This document shows, one piece after another, positions 8,842 through 16,750 of a DNA stretch of 36,344 nt. Numbering within the stretch: the stretch's first letter is position 1; each line of letters starts with the position of its first letter. Below the pieces are notes generated by a model. The model ran no database searches. It was not told the origin of the DNA and was given only the letters and a program-made list of their open reading frames with translations. The DNA comes from Acidobacteriota bacterium (GTDB lineage: Bacteria; Acidobacteriota; JAAYUB01). A program made the translations under genes and the position numbers. The stretch spans positions 1 through 36,344 of the forward strand of contig JAGNHB010000059.1 of assembly GCA_018001935.1 (NCBI GenBank), in the 5' to 3' direction.

Positions 8842-9900
8842 ATGAACCGCCTGAGTTTCATTCCGTGCTTTCTCCTGACCGTCGTCGTCGCGGCGGGCGT
8901 CGCCACGGCCGCGCCCCCGCCCAACGAGGTCCGGCTCCGGGGGACCCTCGGCACCAAGTCGGAGTTCCACATGGCCCTGCAGCGCGACGGCGACCGCGTC
9001 ACGGGAACGTACTTCTACGTGAAGTACAAGTCGCCGATCCCCGTCCGGGGGACGTGGTCGGGGCCCGTCCTGAAACTGGAGGAGACCGGGGCCGACGGGA
9101 AGGTCGCCGGGCGTTTCGAGGGGCGCGTGGACGCCGCGGGGCGGGTCGAAGGCACCTGGACCCGGGCGGACGGGGCCAAGTCCTTCCCCTTCCGGGCCGA
9201 GCCCCTGGGGATCGGGAACGTCGGCTCCCCGTGGAACGGCGACTGGACCCGGACCGCCGGCGGCGAGTGGGAGTCCGCCGACCTCAAGATCACCGTGACG
9301 TCGGACAACGCCTTTTCCTTCGAGTTGATGGCCTTCAGCGGGTCTCACTCGGGCGAGGCCTCGGGCGGCGCCCGCATCGAGGGGCGCAAGGCCGTCTGGA
9401 CCGAAGCCGAAACCGGCTGCCGGATGGTGTTCACCCTGGAGGGGGACACGATCCGCCTGGAGGCTTCCGATGCCTGCTCGTCCCTGGCGGGGATGGGGGT
9501 CGTCTTCGACGGGACCTACCGGAAGGGAAAGATCAAAGCCGCCCCCGCCAGCCTCCTGTCCCGGGGCGTGTTCGAGACCGAGTCCCAGGACGCGGCCTTC
9601 CGGGCCCTGGTGGGCAAGCACTACGACCGCTTCGCCGCCTGCTTCCACCTGGTCGGCGAGGAGGAGGACCTGGACGGCTTCGGGGCCCGGGTCCGGCGGG
9701 GTTTCGTCCGGGGGATCGCCCCCTCGATGAACGCCATCGTCATGATCGACCCGAACAACCGGATCTGGGCCGCCGTGGTGGACGATGAGGCGGAAGCGGT
9801 CCGGTACTTCACCTCGGTGGCCGGCTCGAAGCAGGAACTCCCGAAGACGATCCGGGCGTGGCTGCAGTCCTCGGCCTACCCGAAGATCATCCGGCAATGA
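8842..9900 (+). CDS. Exported lipocalin-like beta-rich protein of unknown function
   Basis: 352 residues. The start at 8842 follows GGGAGGGA (8831-8838) and begins a clear signal peptide with likely cleavage after VATA (about residue 23). An in-frame ATG lies further upstream at 8653, but it overlaps purE and has no signal sequence. The mature protein contains two similar beta-rich segments, roughly 27-130 and 135-230. They have the alternating pattern of small exported barrel domains (GTYFYVKYKSPIPVRGTW, RVEGTWTRADG). A mixed alpha/beta tail (about 240-352) has three cysteines upstream or within it. No catalytic motif is recognised. The stop overlaps the next ATG (ATGA). The pairing of an exported protein with a ribosome-linked protein is odd. 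Confidence 0.85.
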   Translation: MNRLSFIPCFLLTVVVAAGVATAAPPPNEVRLRGTLGTKSEFHMALQRDGDRVTGTYFYVKYKSPIPVRGTWSGPVLKLEETGADGKVAGRFEGRVDAAGRVEGTWTRADGAKSFPFRAEPLGIGNVGSPWNGDWTRTAGGEWESADLKITVTSDNAFSFELMAFSGSHSGEASGGARIEGRKAVWTEAETGCRMVFTLEGDTIRLEASDACSSLAGMGVVFDGTYRKGKIKAAPASLLSRGVFETESQDAAFRALVGKHYDRFAACFHLVGEEEDLDGFGARVRRGFVRGIAPSMNAIVMIDPNNRIWAAVVDDEAEAVRYFTSVAGSKQELPKTIRAWLQSSAYPKIIRQ

Positions 9901-11111
9901 CCCCCTCGCGCACCGCCCCCGGACGCTGGAAGCTGGACATCCGCCCCGAGTACCCCGAGTGGCTCGAGCGGTGGTGGCTGGAGACCCTCACCCGCCGCCT
10001 GGGCAAACCCTCCGTTTCGGCGACGCTGCTCGCCCTCGAGAGTTCCATCGCCCAGCTGGGCGACGTCTTCACCACCGGGCGCGTCCCCGGCTTCCGCGGC
10101 TACGCCGGCCGCAACGACCTGCTGGCCGCCTACGGCGTCTTCCACTTCCCGCGGACCTACCTCGCCGTGCTGCACGTCCTGAACGAGCTGCTGGGGCCCG
10201 GCGGGTGGTCCCCCCCCGCCCGCCTGCGCTGCACGGACCTCGGCTGCGGCCTGGGGGCTGCCTCCGCCGCGCTCGCCACCCGGCTGGAACGGCACAACGG
10301 CTTTGAAAGCCTGGCCATCGACGGCATCGACCCGGCGCTGGAGAGCCTCGACCTCTACGGGGCCCTCTTCACCGAGAACGCCGACCGCTGGCCCCGGACC
10401 ACGGCGCGGTACGCGGGAGGCGACATGCGCCGCCCGGGCGCCGTCCCGGCAGGCACGGACCTGGTGTTGGCCGCCTTCTCCCTGAACGAGGCTTTCCACG
10501 ACGCCACCGACACCGAACTGCTCCGCTGGGTGACCCGCACGATGGACCGGCTGTCGGCGGACGGCGTGCTGGTCCTGGTGGAACCGGCGCTCCAGGAGAC
10601 GTCGGCGCGCCTCATGCGGCTCCGGGACGCCTTGGCGTCCGGCACCGCCGCCCGGGTCGTGGCCCCCTGCCCCCACGCGCACCCCTGCCCCCTGCCCGCC
10701 CACGGGCGCCGGTGGTGTCACGACGTGCGGAACTGGAAACCCTCCGAGGCGGTGAAGCTGGCCAACCGCCACCTCTTCCGCTCCGTGAGCGAGATCAAGT
10801 TCTGCTTCCTCGCCCTGGCCCGCCCGAACGGCCCCGAGGGGCTTCCGGCGCCGGGCAGCCTGCGCCTGGTGACCCCCATCATGCCCTCCCACGGCCGCTT
10901 CCAGTTCAGCGGCTGCGACCCCGCCGGCCGCCTGGTGCACTGCGACATCCTCGAACGCACCCTCAACCGGGAACTCGAACTCCTCCTGAAGAACCTCGAG
11001 AAGGGGGACTGGATCGTCGTGGACCCGCCTCCCCCCGCCACCGGGGCTCACAAGGTCCACCGGGTGGCCAAGCTCGACCGCCTGACCGGGCCGTTTCGAA
11101 ACAGGGGCTAG
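9897..11111 (+). CDS. Rsm22-family (METTL17-like) methyltransferase-fold protein with Fe-S cysteine motif
   Basis: 404 residues. An all-helical N-terminal part is followed by a class I SAM-dependent methyltransferase core with LGCGLGAA at about residues 115-122 and an acidic DGIDP strand. The Rsm22 hallmark follows: Cys258 and Cys264 in CPHAHPCPL, then Cys274 in RRWCHD. Cys303 is a possible fourth ligand. In mitochondrial homologues (yeast Rsm22, human METTL17) these cysteines bind a [4Fe-4S] cluster and the protein assists small-subunit assembly. In bacteria the role is less settled. The chosen ATG overlaps the upstream stop. An in-frame ATG at 9858 is possible. No strong SD precedes either start, which supports translational coupling. 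Confidence 0.85.
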   Translation: MTPSRTAPGRWKLDIRPEYPEWLERWWLETLTRRLGKPSVSATLLALESSIAQLGDVFTTGRVPGFRGYAGRNDLLAAYGVFHFPRTYLAVLHVLNELLGPGGWSPPARLRCTDLGCGLGAASAALATRLERHNGFESLAIDGIDPALESLDLYGALFTENADRWPRTTARYAGGDMRRPGAVPAGTDLVLAAFSLNEAFHDATDTELLRWVTRTMDRLSADGVLVLVEPALQETSARLMRLRDALASGTAARVVAPCPHAHPCPLPAHGRRWCHDVRNWKPSEAVKLANRHLFRSVSEIKFCFLALARPNGPEGLPAPGSLRLVTPIMPSHGRFQFSGCDPAGRLVHCDILERTLNRELELLLKNLEKGDWIVVDPPPPATGAHKVHRVAKLDRLTGPFRNRG

Positions 11112-11183
11112 TCTCTGCCTGAGCGGATTCCCGTCAGCGTGCCCGACAGCAGGTCAACCCGCGGCGTTCTTGCGGAGTGCGGC

Positions 11184-11369
11184 GCGCAGGCTGCCGGAGC
11201 GCCGCTTTCCCCGTGCCGCGCAGGCTGCCGGAGCGCCGCGGGCGACGGGTCCGGGCGTTCTGGCCTGACTCGTGACGGGGTTTCTTTTACTGCCGCACGT
11301 CGCCCGGTGCGCGTTGAGCGTCCCGACGGGCCGGCGGTGCCGTAAAGACGGCGCTCCGGCGGCCTGCGC
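11184..11369. repeat. 21-nt repeat present twice direct and once inverted
   Basis: Identical 21-nt copies lie at 11184-11204 and 11218-11238. An inverted copy at 11349-11369 differs at one base. Just inside the outer arms, CGGGCGACG (from about 11241) pairs with CGTCGCCCG (about 11297). The whole therefore forms a nested imperfect palindrome of about 150 bp. It could be a REP-like or MITE-like element or a structured RNA. No transposase is nearby. Confidence 0.75.
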
Positions 11370-11504
11370 TTTTCTGGCGCTGCCTCCGGGGCGCAAGGGT
11401 CTTCAAATGGCCCGCAACCGGCGGGAGTACCCCCTGCCGGGGGAACACCCGCCGGATAAACTCTTTTATCCCTTCGGGATAGGGATTCTGCCCTCCGACA
11501 CCTG

Positions 11505-11540
11505 TTGAACTGACGGGGTTCGGGATGCGTTTGGGGGGGG
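11505..11540. repeat. Imperfect direct repeat with G8 tract, copy 1
   Basis: TTGAACT, GGGGTTCG and GTTTGGGGGGGG occur in this order here and again at 11647-11677, about 140 bp downstream, with a short indel. Both copies end in exactly eight G. Confidence 0.7.
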
Positions 11541-11551
11541 TCGGTTTCTCT

Positions 11552-11608
11552 CCAGAAACAAATTCACAACATGCCCAGAAAGAATAGGTTGTGAAATGCG
11601 GTTTCTGG
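11552..11608. repeat. Long inverted repeat between the G8 repeats
   Basis: CCAGAAAC (11552-11559) and TTCACAAC (11563-11570) pair with GTTGTGAA (11588-11595) and GTTTCTGG (11601-11608). This gives two perfect 8-bp stems separated by a small internal loop and capped by 17 nt. No T-tract follows, so it is not an ordinary terminator. A competing small hairpin, GTTTCT/AGAAAC, overlaps the left arm. Confidence 0.7.
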
Positions 11609-11646
11609 TCGGTTGGACGGCCGTCCCGCCGCCCCCGCTACACCGA

Positions 11647-11677
11647 TTGAACTCTGGGGTTCGCGGTTTGGGGGGGG
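11647..11677. repeat. Imperfect direct repeat with G8 tract, copy 2
   Basis: Second copy of the 11505-11540 sequence. Its G8 run (11670-11677) ends 2 nt from the stop codon of the 56-residue membrane protein gene. Confidence 0.7.
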
Positions 11678-11679
11678 CG

Positions 11680-11850
11680 CTACCGGGGGAGGAAGTGCAT
11701 CAGCCAGCCCGCCACGAGCATGCCGAGGAAGCACCAGCAGAACATCTTGATGAAGTAGCGTTTGCGCGAGGGAACGTCGCTGCGCTCCACTAGCGCCAGG
11801 ACGACGGAGGCGAGGAGGGCGACGAGCAGGCCGGTCAACAGCGGAATCAT
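11680..11850 (-). CDS. Small two-helix membrane protein (56 residues), function unknown
   Basis: ATG at 11850, TAG at 11682-11680. The SD AAGGAG overlaps the end of the upstream gene: one base separates that stop (TAA, 11854-11852) from this ATG. The protein has a hydrophobic N-terminal helix (residues 2-20, LLTGLLVALLASVVLALV), a charged turn (ERSDVPSRKRY), and a second helix (34-53) with two close cysteines (FCWCF). The tight spacing argues for co-expression and perhaps a complex with the DUF6677 protein. No family is recognised. The good SD, coupled start and clear topology support it as a real gene. Confidence 0.8.
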   Translation of the reverse strand: MIPLLTGLLVALLASVVLALVERSDVPSRKRYFIKMFCWCFLGMLVAGWLMHFLPR

Positions 11851-11851
11851 G

Positions 11852-12280
11852 TTACTCCTTTTTTCCCCTGCGGATGGCGATGGCGTCCAGGACGCACAGA
11901 AGGTTGATGATCCCCGCGAGGTAGAGGCAGGTGGCGCCGATCTCGTTGCTGAAGCGGGCTTTCATGGCGTAAGCGTCGGCGTTGACCCCCGTGATCAGGG
12001 CGATGCCGAAATGGAACCCCGCGGACAGGTGCGAGACGAACTTGAAGAGGGCGAAGCTCTCCACGGGGTCGTCGGCGTAGGTGAAGTGTCCCTGGAGGAC
12101 CACGCCCAGCCAGAACAGGATGGCGACGGTGCCGAAGAAGAGGGCCGCCCGGGCTTTCTTTCCCATCAGCAGGTGCCCCAGGCCCGGGACCACCCAGGCG
12201 GCCAGCCCCAGTCCGAACGGGGCCGGTCCCGCGGGGGCCGGGGGGGCCGGGGTCGTTTCTTTGGTCGGTTTTTCCGTCAT
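11852..12280 (-). CDS. DUF6677-family integral membrane protein
   Basis: 142 residues. A Pro/Ala-rich cytoplasmic N-terminus (1-22) leads to the family-like segment AAWVVPGLGHLLMGKK. A membrane helix follows (about 45-63, ALFFGTVAILFWLGVVL), then a second hydrophobic stretch and a C-terminal helix (EIGATCLYLAGIINLLCVLD) ending in RRGKKE. The pattern VPGLGHLLxG...LAGxxNLLxxLDA matches the uncharacterised family DUF6677, by recall rather than search. It lies 61 nt downstream of dut and directly before the 56-residue membrane protein. Its function is unknown. Confidence 0.8.
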   Translation of the reverse strand: MTEKPTKETTPAPPAPAGPAPFGLGLAAWVVPGLGHLLMGKKARAALFFGTVAILFWLGVVLQGHFTYADDPVESFALFKFVSHLSAGFHFGIALITGVNADAYAMKARFSNEIGATCLYLAGIINLLCVLDAIAIRRGKKE

Positions 12281-12341
12281 GGTCTTTTCGTCCTGACCGG
12301 GCCGGTCGGCCCGTCTGATGGATTTTACGTCCCCGGGCGGC

Positions 12342-12755
12342 TCAGGTTCCGGTGGACCCGAAACCGCCCGCCCCGCGGGCGCTGTCGGGCAGTTCGTCGA
12401 CCCGTTCGAACACCGCCGGTTCCACTTTCTGGATCAGCAACTGGGCGATCCGGTCCCCCTTTCGGACCTCGACGCGGCGCTCGCCGTGGTTGACCAGGAC
12501 CACCTGCACCTCGCCGCGGTAGTCGCTGTCGATGACCCCGGCCAGGGTGTCGAGACCGTGCCGGAGGGCAAGCCCGCTCCGGGGCCACACCAGCCCGACG
12601 TGCCCCCCGGGGATCGCCAGGCGGATCCCCGTCGGCACCGCGACGCGCTCCCCCGGTTCGAGGGAGCAGTCCGCGGCCGCGAAAAGGTCCGCCCCGGCCG
12701 CGTGCTCGGTGGCGCGCCCCGGCAACAATCCACTCCCTGCCGTCTCGATTCTCAT
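12342..12755 (-). CDS. dut: Deoxyuridine 5'-triphosphate nucleotidohydrolase (dUTPase)
   Basis: A 137-residue trimeric dUTPase that converts dUTP to dUMP and pyrophosphate, keeping uracil out of DNA and supplying dTMP synthesis. All five motifs are present: GADLFAA (I), PRSGLA (II), GVIDSDYRGE (III, with the catalytic Asp), RIAQLLI (IV) and the P-loop-like tail ARGAGGFGSTG (V). The start at 12755 follows GGGAG at a suitable distance. Longer in-frame starts run into the promoter. The gene heads a minus-strand unit with the two membrane protein genes. Confidence 0.96.
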   Translation of the reverse strand: MRIETAGSGLLPGRATEHAAGADLFAAADCSLEPGERVAVPTGIRLAIPGGHVGLVWPRSGLALRHGLDTLAGVIDSDYRGEVQVVLVNHGERRVEVRKGDRIAQLLIQKVEPAVFERVDELPDSARGAGGFGSTGT

Positions 12756-12791
12756 GTGTACGCTCCCGGACCCCCGTCCGAAGAAAGCGGT

Positions 12792-12820
12792 ATGATAGCA
12801 CAACGGATTCCGGGTGGCAA
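12792..12820 (-). promoter_or_regulatory. Strong sigma70-type promoter for dut
   Basis: The minus strand reads TTGCCA (12820-12815), 17 nt, TATCAT (12797-12792). Each hexamer is five of six to consensus with an ideal spacer, about 37 nt upstream of the dut ATG. Confidence 0.75.
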
Positions 12821-12855
12821 GCCGCGCGAAACGGGCGGAAAATTCTCCAAGCACC

Positions 12856-12884
12856 TTGAAAAGATCCCGGCGGAGGACTACACT
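12856..12884 (+). promoter_or_regulatory. Sigma70-type promoter for the TPR protein gene
   Basis: TTGAAA (12856-12861), 17 nt, TACACT (12879-12884). The same hexamers and spacing recur at 24479-24507. It is followed by a GC-rich leader hairpin, GCGGGCC (12892-12898) pairing with GGCCCGC (12906-12912), just before the SD. Confidence 0.65.
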
Positions 12885-12938
12885 TCAGCCGGCGGGCCCC
12901 GTGGCGGCCCGCAAAACCAGACAGGGAGTCACAGCGCC

Positions 12939-13748
12939 ATGGACCAACCCGAATCGATTCGTTTCCGTGTGCCCGCTTTTCCCGCGCGGAAAACGGGTCT
13001 TGCCCTGTTCCTGAGCAGCCTGCTGCTCGCCCTGATGCTCGCACCGGCCGCCGCACAGGAGAAGGCGGTCACCCCCGCGGACCTGAACAAGGCCGACCAG
13101 CTCTTCAAGAGCGGTTGCCGGGAGGCCGAGAAGAAGAACTACACCCAGGCGGAGGACCTCTTCCGCCAGGCGCTCGCCGTCTACCCCCTGATGCCGGGCG
13201 CCTACGTGGAACTGGGCAAGATCCAGATGGCCCAGAACAACCCCGCGAAGGCCCTCGAGTTCTACCTGAAGGCCAAGGACGCCTACGTCGCCCTCCACGA
13301 CGAGAAACAGAAGAAGGAGATGTCCCAGCAGCACGCGGACCGCGACTTCGCCCTGAAGGGCCAGGACGCCCAGGCGTCCGGGTACAAGGACTCCGGCGGG
13401 TTCGCCAAGCAGTACGCCAAGCAGTCCAAGGACCAGCGCCGGGAGGACGACCGGGAGGTGGTGGCAACCCAGGGCGAGGCGGACATCCCGGCCCTCTTCT
13501 ACCTCTACCTCGGCGGGGCCTACCTGAGGCTGAGCCGGGCGCCCGAGGCGGAGAAGGAACTCCTGGCCGGCCTCGCGAAAGACCCCAAGCTGGCCCCCCT
13601 GCACTTCAACCTCTCCCTCGCCTTCTTCCTGCAGGGCAAGTACCCCGAGGCCGCCGCCGAGGCCCGCCAGGCCAAGCAGCTGAAGTTCCAGCTCCCCCCC
13701 GCCTACGTGAAGGACCTCGAGACCAAGGGGAACGTGAAGGTGGAGTGA
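12939..13748 (+). CDS. Exported TPR-repeat protein
   Basis: 269 residues. The N-terminal basic stretch and hydrophobic segment (about 18-39, ending APAAAQ) form a signal peptide. The ATG follows GGGAG at about 10 nt. The longer upstream frame runs antisense through dut and is not used. Two TPR-like pairs are visible, roughly residues 50-115 and 185-255. They are linked by a hydrophilic, Gln/Lys/Asp-rich insert (120-185, KDQRREDDRE). TPR proteins of this type usually scaffold envelope complexes. No partner is indicated by the neighbours. Confidence 0.88.
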   Translation: MDQPESIRFRVPAFPARKTGLALFLSSLLLALMLAPAAAQEKAVTPADLNKADQLFKSGCREAEKKNYTQAEDLFRQALAVYPLMPGAYVELGKIQMAQNNPAKALEFYLKAKDAYVALHDEKQKKEMSQQHADRDFALKGQDAQASGYKDSGGFAKQYAKQSKDQRREDDREVVATQGEADIPALFYLYLGGAYLRLSRAPEAEKELLAGLAKDPKLAPLHFNLSLAFFLQGKYPEAAAEARQAKQLKFQLPPAYVKDLETKGNVKVE

Positions 13749-13758
13749 GGGGGGAGGT

Positions 13759-14235
13759 TCAGAGGCGGCCGCAGGCCAGGCGGTCGAAAGCCAACAGGCA
13801 GACCAGCGGCCAGAGGACCCGTTCGTCCGCCGCCACCTTCACCCGGAGGTCCCAGGCCGCGGGGGAGGACGGCTCGGGCGGGCAGGTTTCCAGCAGGATG
13901 TCCCCTTCGCGCGTGGTCAGGACCCATCGGTCCTCGTCGTGGGCGAGCCGCCGGAACAGGTACTCGCCCTCGTCGGGGTAGTGCCGGATGCTCAGGTCCT
14001 CACCGTAACGGTAGGACGAGGGGATGTAGTAAAAACCCACCAGGACCTCTTTCGATTCGGCATCGACCAGTTCCCAGAACCCCGTGAAGAGGTCCGCCCC
14101 CCGGTGAACGAGCTGCCAGACCGTCCGGTCCTCTTCCTGGACGGCGCGGTTGACGATCCGGAAACGAACCTTCCCCTCGTCGAGGATGGCGACGTCGCGG
14201 GGCGCTGTTTTTTCGACGCGGATCGATCTTTCCAT
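13759..14235 (-). CDS. Hypothetical protein, possibly LURP-one/Tubby-like fold
   Basis: 158 residues with no signal peptide and no catalytic motif. The alternating hydrophobic strands and phrases such as WQLVHRGADLFTGFWELVD and RWVLTTREGDILLE resemble the strand-rich LURP-one-related fold. This is a weak, pattern-level impression. The last ~20 residues (VLWPLVCLLAFDRLACGRL) are hydrophobic and helical, perhaps a membrane-associating tail. It converges on the TPR gene with only 10 nt between stops and diverges from the glucan cluster. The SD before 14235 is weak, so the start is uncertain. Confidence 0.7.
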   Translation of the reverse strand: MERSIRVEKTAPRDVAILDEGKVRFRIVNRAVQEEDRTVWQLVHRGADLFTGFWELVDAESKEVLVGFYYIPSSYRYGEDLSIRHYPDEGEYLFRRLAHDEDRWVLTTREGDILLETCPPEPSSPAAWDLRVKVAADERVLWPLVCLLAFDRLACGRL

Positions 14236-14326
14236 GTGACGGCTGCCGGCCCCTGCCCGGTTCCCACCGGCGCGAAGGCCCTGTGGATCCGGCGGCGGGC
14301 CGCTCCCGCGGCAGGGGTTTTGGATG

Positions 14327-14335
14327 AATATACCA
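14327..14335 (-). promoter_or_regulatory. Extended -10 promoter for the 158-residue gene
   Basis: The minus strand reads TGGTATATT, an extended -10 (TGN plus TATATT), about 90 nt before the ATG. No convincing -35 is present. Confidence 0.45.
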
Positions 14336-14413
14336 GAGTCGGTTGCCAAAACCTAGTGTTTTCTTGCCGGTTTCCTCCCCGGCCAAAGATTTCGCCTGTT
14401 TTCACCCGTCCTG

Positions 14414-14422
14414 TGGTATGAT
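14414..14422 (+). promoter_or_regulatory. Extended -10 promoter for the alpha-glucan cluster
   Basis: TGGTATGAT (TGN plus TATGAT) lies about 54 nt before the first GH57 ATG. The -35 is poor, as expected for extended -10 promoters. It faces the divergent element at 14327-14335. Confidence 0.5.
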
Positions 14423-14475
14423 CCCCCGGTCATCCGAAGTGTCTCCCCGGAGGGGAACCCGCCAGGAGTGGAAGC

Positions 14476-16704
14476 ATGATTGCAGCCAAGCGAAACGACC
14501 CTCTTCATGTCCTCATCCTGTGGCACATGCACCAGCCGGTCTACCGGGAGCCCGACTCCCGGGACTATCTCCTGCCCTGGGTGCGCCTCCACGCCGTCAA
14601 GGACTACTACGACATGGTCCACGTCCTGGAGGACTTCCCCGACGTGCACGTCACGTTCAACGTCGTGCCGTCCCTGGTGGAACAGCTTCGCGACTACGTG
14701 GACAACGGCGCGGAGGACGACTTCCTGCAGATCAGCCTCAAGCCCGCCGCCACGTTGACCCTCGATGACAAGATCTTCCTCCTGAAGAACTTCTTCTCCC
14801 TCAATTTCGACAACATGATCCAGCCCTACCCCCGCTACAAGGAGCTGTTCGAAAAGCGCGGCTACGTCGTGGAGCCCGAACAACTGAGGACCAAGGCGGA
14901 ACACTTCACGGAGCAGGACTTCCGCGACCTCCAGGTCTGGTACAACCTGGCCTGGTCCGGCGAGGTCCTCAAGTCCCGCAAGGAGATCCGGGCCCTGATC
15001 AAGTCCGGACGTTCGTTCACGGAGGCGGACAAGCAGAAGTTCTTCACGGTCCACAAGGCGTTCATGGGCGAGATCCTTCCCGCCTACCGGAAGGCGGCGG
15101 ACGAGGGGCGGATCGAGATTTCGACCTCCCCCTATTTCCACCCCATCCTCCCCCTACTCTGCAACATCAACTCCGCCCGGGAGGCGCTTCCGAACCTCGA
15201 ACTCCCCCTCCACGACTTCCATTACGCGGAGGACGCCCGCTGGCACATCCGGCAGGCGGTCCAGAGCCACGAGCGGACCTTTGGCCGCCCGCCCCGCGGC
15301 CTGTGGCCCTCCGAGGGGTCCGTTTCCGACGAGATCCTCCCGCTCATCCGGGAGGCGGGCTTCGACTGGGTCGCCACCGACGAGGAGATCCTCCAGGCCT
15401 CCCTGCGCCGGTCCGGCCTCCTCGACGAGGGGAGCGCGCCGCCCGTGGACGCCCGCTACGGCAACTACGCCTGCCGGACGCCCGGCGGCCCGCTCCGCGT
15501 CTTCTTCCGCGATCACCTCCTCTCCGACATGATCGGGTTCACCTACTCCACCTACGACGGGGAGGCCGCGGCAGAGGACCTTTTCAGCCGGCTGATGCTC
15601 ATCCGGAAGATGCTGCCCGACGACGACCGCGCCTTCGCCGTCCCCATCATCCTGGACGGGGAGAATGCCTGGGAATACTACCCGGAGAACGGCGTCCGCT
15701 TCCTCCGGGCGTTCTATTCCCGCCTCTCGGCGTCCCCTTACCTCAAGGCCGTCACGTTCTCCGAGTACCTCGACCGGACCGAAGCGCCCCAGGTCCTTCC
15801 CCGGATCCGGGCCGGCTCGTGGATTTACGGCACTTTCTCCACCTGGGTCGGCCACCCCGAGAAGAACCGGGCCTGGGACCTCCTGGCGGGGACCCGCAAG
15901 AAACTCGAGGAGCGGCGCCTGGACCCCGCGGCCGGCCCCGGGGAGGAGGACCGCCTCAAGGAAGCCCACAAGGCCCTCATGGCCGCCGAGGGGAGCGACT
16001 GGTTCTGGTGGTACGGCGAGGACCACTTCTCCGAGTACGACCGGGAGTTCGACCAACTCTTCCGCAGCCACCTCCAGACGTCGTGGCGGCGCATGGGGCT
16101 GGAACCGCCCGAGGAGTTCTTCAAACCCATCATCCAGAAGACGGCCCGGTTCCGCGTCCAGCGCCCCTTCGAACTCATCACCCCGACCCTGGACGGCATC
16201 ATCACCGACTACTTCGAGTGGCTCGCCGCCGGTTACTTCTCCAACCAGTACAGCTTCACCACCATGCAGCAGGTCCACCGGATCTTCAGCGGCTTCTGGT
16301 ACGGTTTCGACCACGAGAACCTCTACATCCGCCTCGACGTGGACAACACCATCCTCAACGACCGGAAATACGCCTTCCGGGTCGACGTGGTCTTCCGCAA
16401 GCCCGGCAACGTCTTCTTCCGGATGGTGAAGGACGCGGGCGCGGGAACGTTGAAGTTCGAGCGGGTCCGCCAGGACGAGGCGGGCCGCGAAACGGACCTC
16501 CGGAGCATCCCGCTGGTCGGCGTCAACCGGATCGTGGAGCTGGGGATCCCCTTCACCGAGGTGGGAGCCAAGGAGAACCAGGGGATCGAATTCGCCTTGA
16601 AAATCTACATCGGGAACAATCTCGCCGAGCAGATGCCTCACGACGGCTATCTCTCCCAGAAGATCGCCATCGACGACCTGGAACGCTACTACTGGGTCGT
16701 CTGA
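14476..16704 (+). CDS. GH57 alpha-amylase/alpha-mannosidase-type glycoside hydrolase
   Basis: 742 residues of the COG1449-like branch of family 57, retaining enzymes acting on alpha-glucans. Conserved regions are WHMHQP (16-21), SPYFHPILP, GLWPSEGS with the likely nucleophile Glu280, ILDGENAWEYY with the likely acid/base Asp394, and the aromatic/helical region WFWWYGEDH. The last ~165 residues (from about 578) form a beta-rich domain that resembles the glucodextranase-C/DOMON-like tails on related proteins. There is no signal peptide, so it is probably cytoplasmic and works on glycogen or maltodextrin. SD AGGAG precedes the ATG. The next GH57 gene begins 46 nt downstream. Exact specificity (amylase, branching or debranching) cannot be read from sequence alone. 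Confidence 0.93.
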   Translation: MIAAKRNDPLHVLILWHMHQPVYREPDSRDYLLPWVRLHAVKDYYDMVHVLEDFPDVHVTFNVVPSLVEQLRDYVDNGAEDDFLQISLKPAATLTLDDKIFLLKNFFSLNFDNMIQPYPRYKELFEKRGYVVEPEQLRTKAEHFTEQDFRDLQVWYNLAWSGEVLKSRKEIRALIKSGRSFTEADKQKFFTVHKAFMGEILPAYRKAADEGRIEISTSPYFHPILPLLCNINSAREALPNLELPLHDFHYAEDARWHIRQAVQSHERTFGRPPRGLWPSEGSVSDEILPLIREAGFDWVATDEEILQASLRRSGLLDEGSAPPVDARYGNYACRTPGGPLRVFFRDHLLSDMIGFTYSTYDGEAAAEDLFSRLMLIRKMLPDDDRAFAVPIILDGENAWEYYPENGVRFLRAFYSRLSASPYLKAVTFSEYLDRTEAPQVLPRIRAGSWIYGTFSTWVGHPEKNRAWDLLAGTRKKLEERRLDPAAGPGEEDRLKEAHKALMAAEGSDWFWWYGEDHFSEYDREFDQLFRSHLQTSWRRMGLEPPEEFFKPIIQKTARFRVQRPFELITPTLDGIITDYFEWLAAGYFSNQYSFTTMQQVHRIFSGFWYGFDHENLYIRLDVDNTILNDRKYAFRVDVVFRKPGNVFFRMVKDAGAGTLKFERVRQDEAGRETDLRSIPLVGVNRIVELGIPFTEVGAKENQGIEFALKIYIGNNLAEQMPHDGYLSQKIAIDDLERYYWVV

Positions 16705-16750
16705 GGAGCGACGCGAGCGACCGTCCCGCAACCCAACAGGAGTTTCGCCC

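Larger units (their letters stand above)
11112..11679. other. Gene-free repeat-rich intergenic region
   Basis: 568 bases between the convergent Rsm22-like gene and the 56-residue membrane-protein gene. No reading frame has a credible start, SD or family resemblance. The stretch contains an inverted/direct repeat cluster (11184-11369), small hairpins at 11430-11445 and 11467-11481, an imperfect direct repeat ending in eight G (11505-11540 and 11647-11677), and a long inverted repeat (11552-11608). Confidence 0.7.

Noticed and set aside
8224..9897. N-terminal extension of mtaB to 1025 codons on the minus strand
   Set aside because: The extension is antisense to the exported lipocalin-like gene and crosses purE. 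MtaB homology begins at the ATG at 8223.
11272..11508. 78-codon plus-strand frame in the repeat-rich gap
   Set aside because: No SD, its codons follow the inverted repeats, and no family resemblance is seen.
13749..13758. Terminator between the convergent TPR and 158-residue genes
   Set aside because: Only 10 nt separate the stops and no hairpin with a T-tract is visible.
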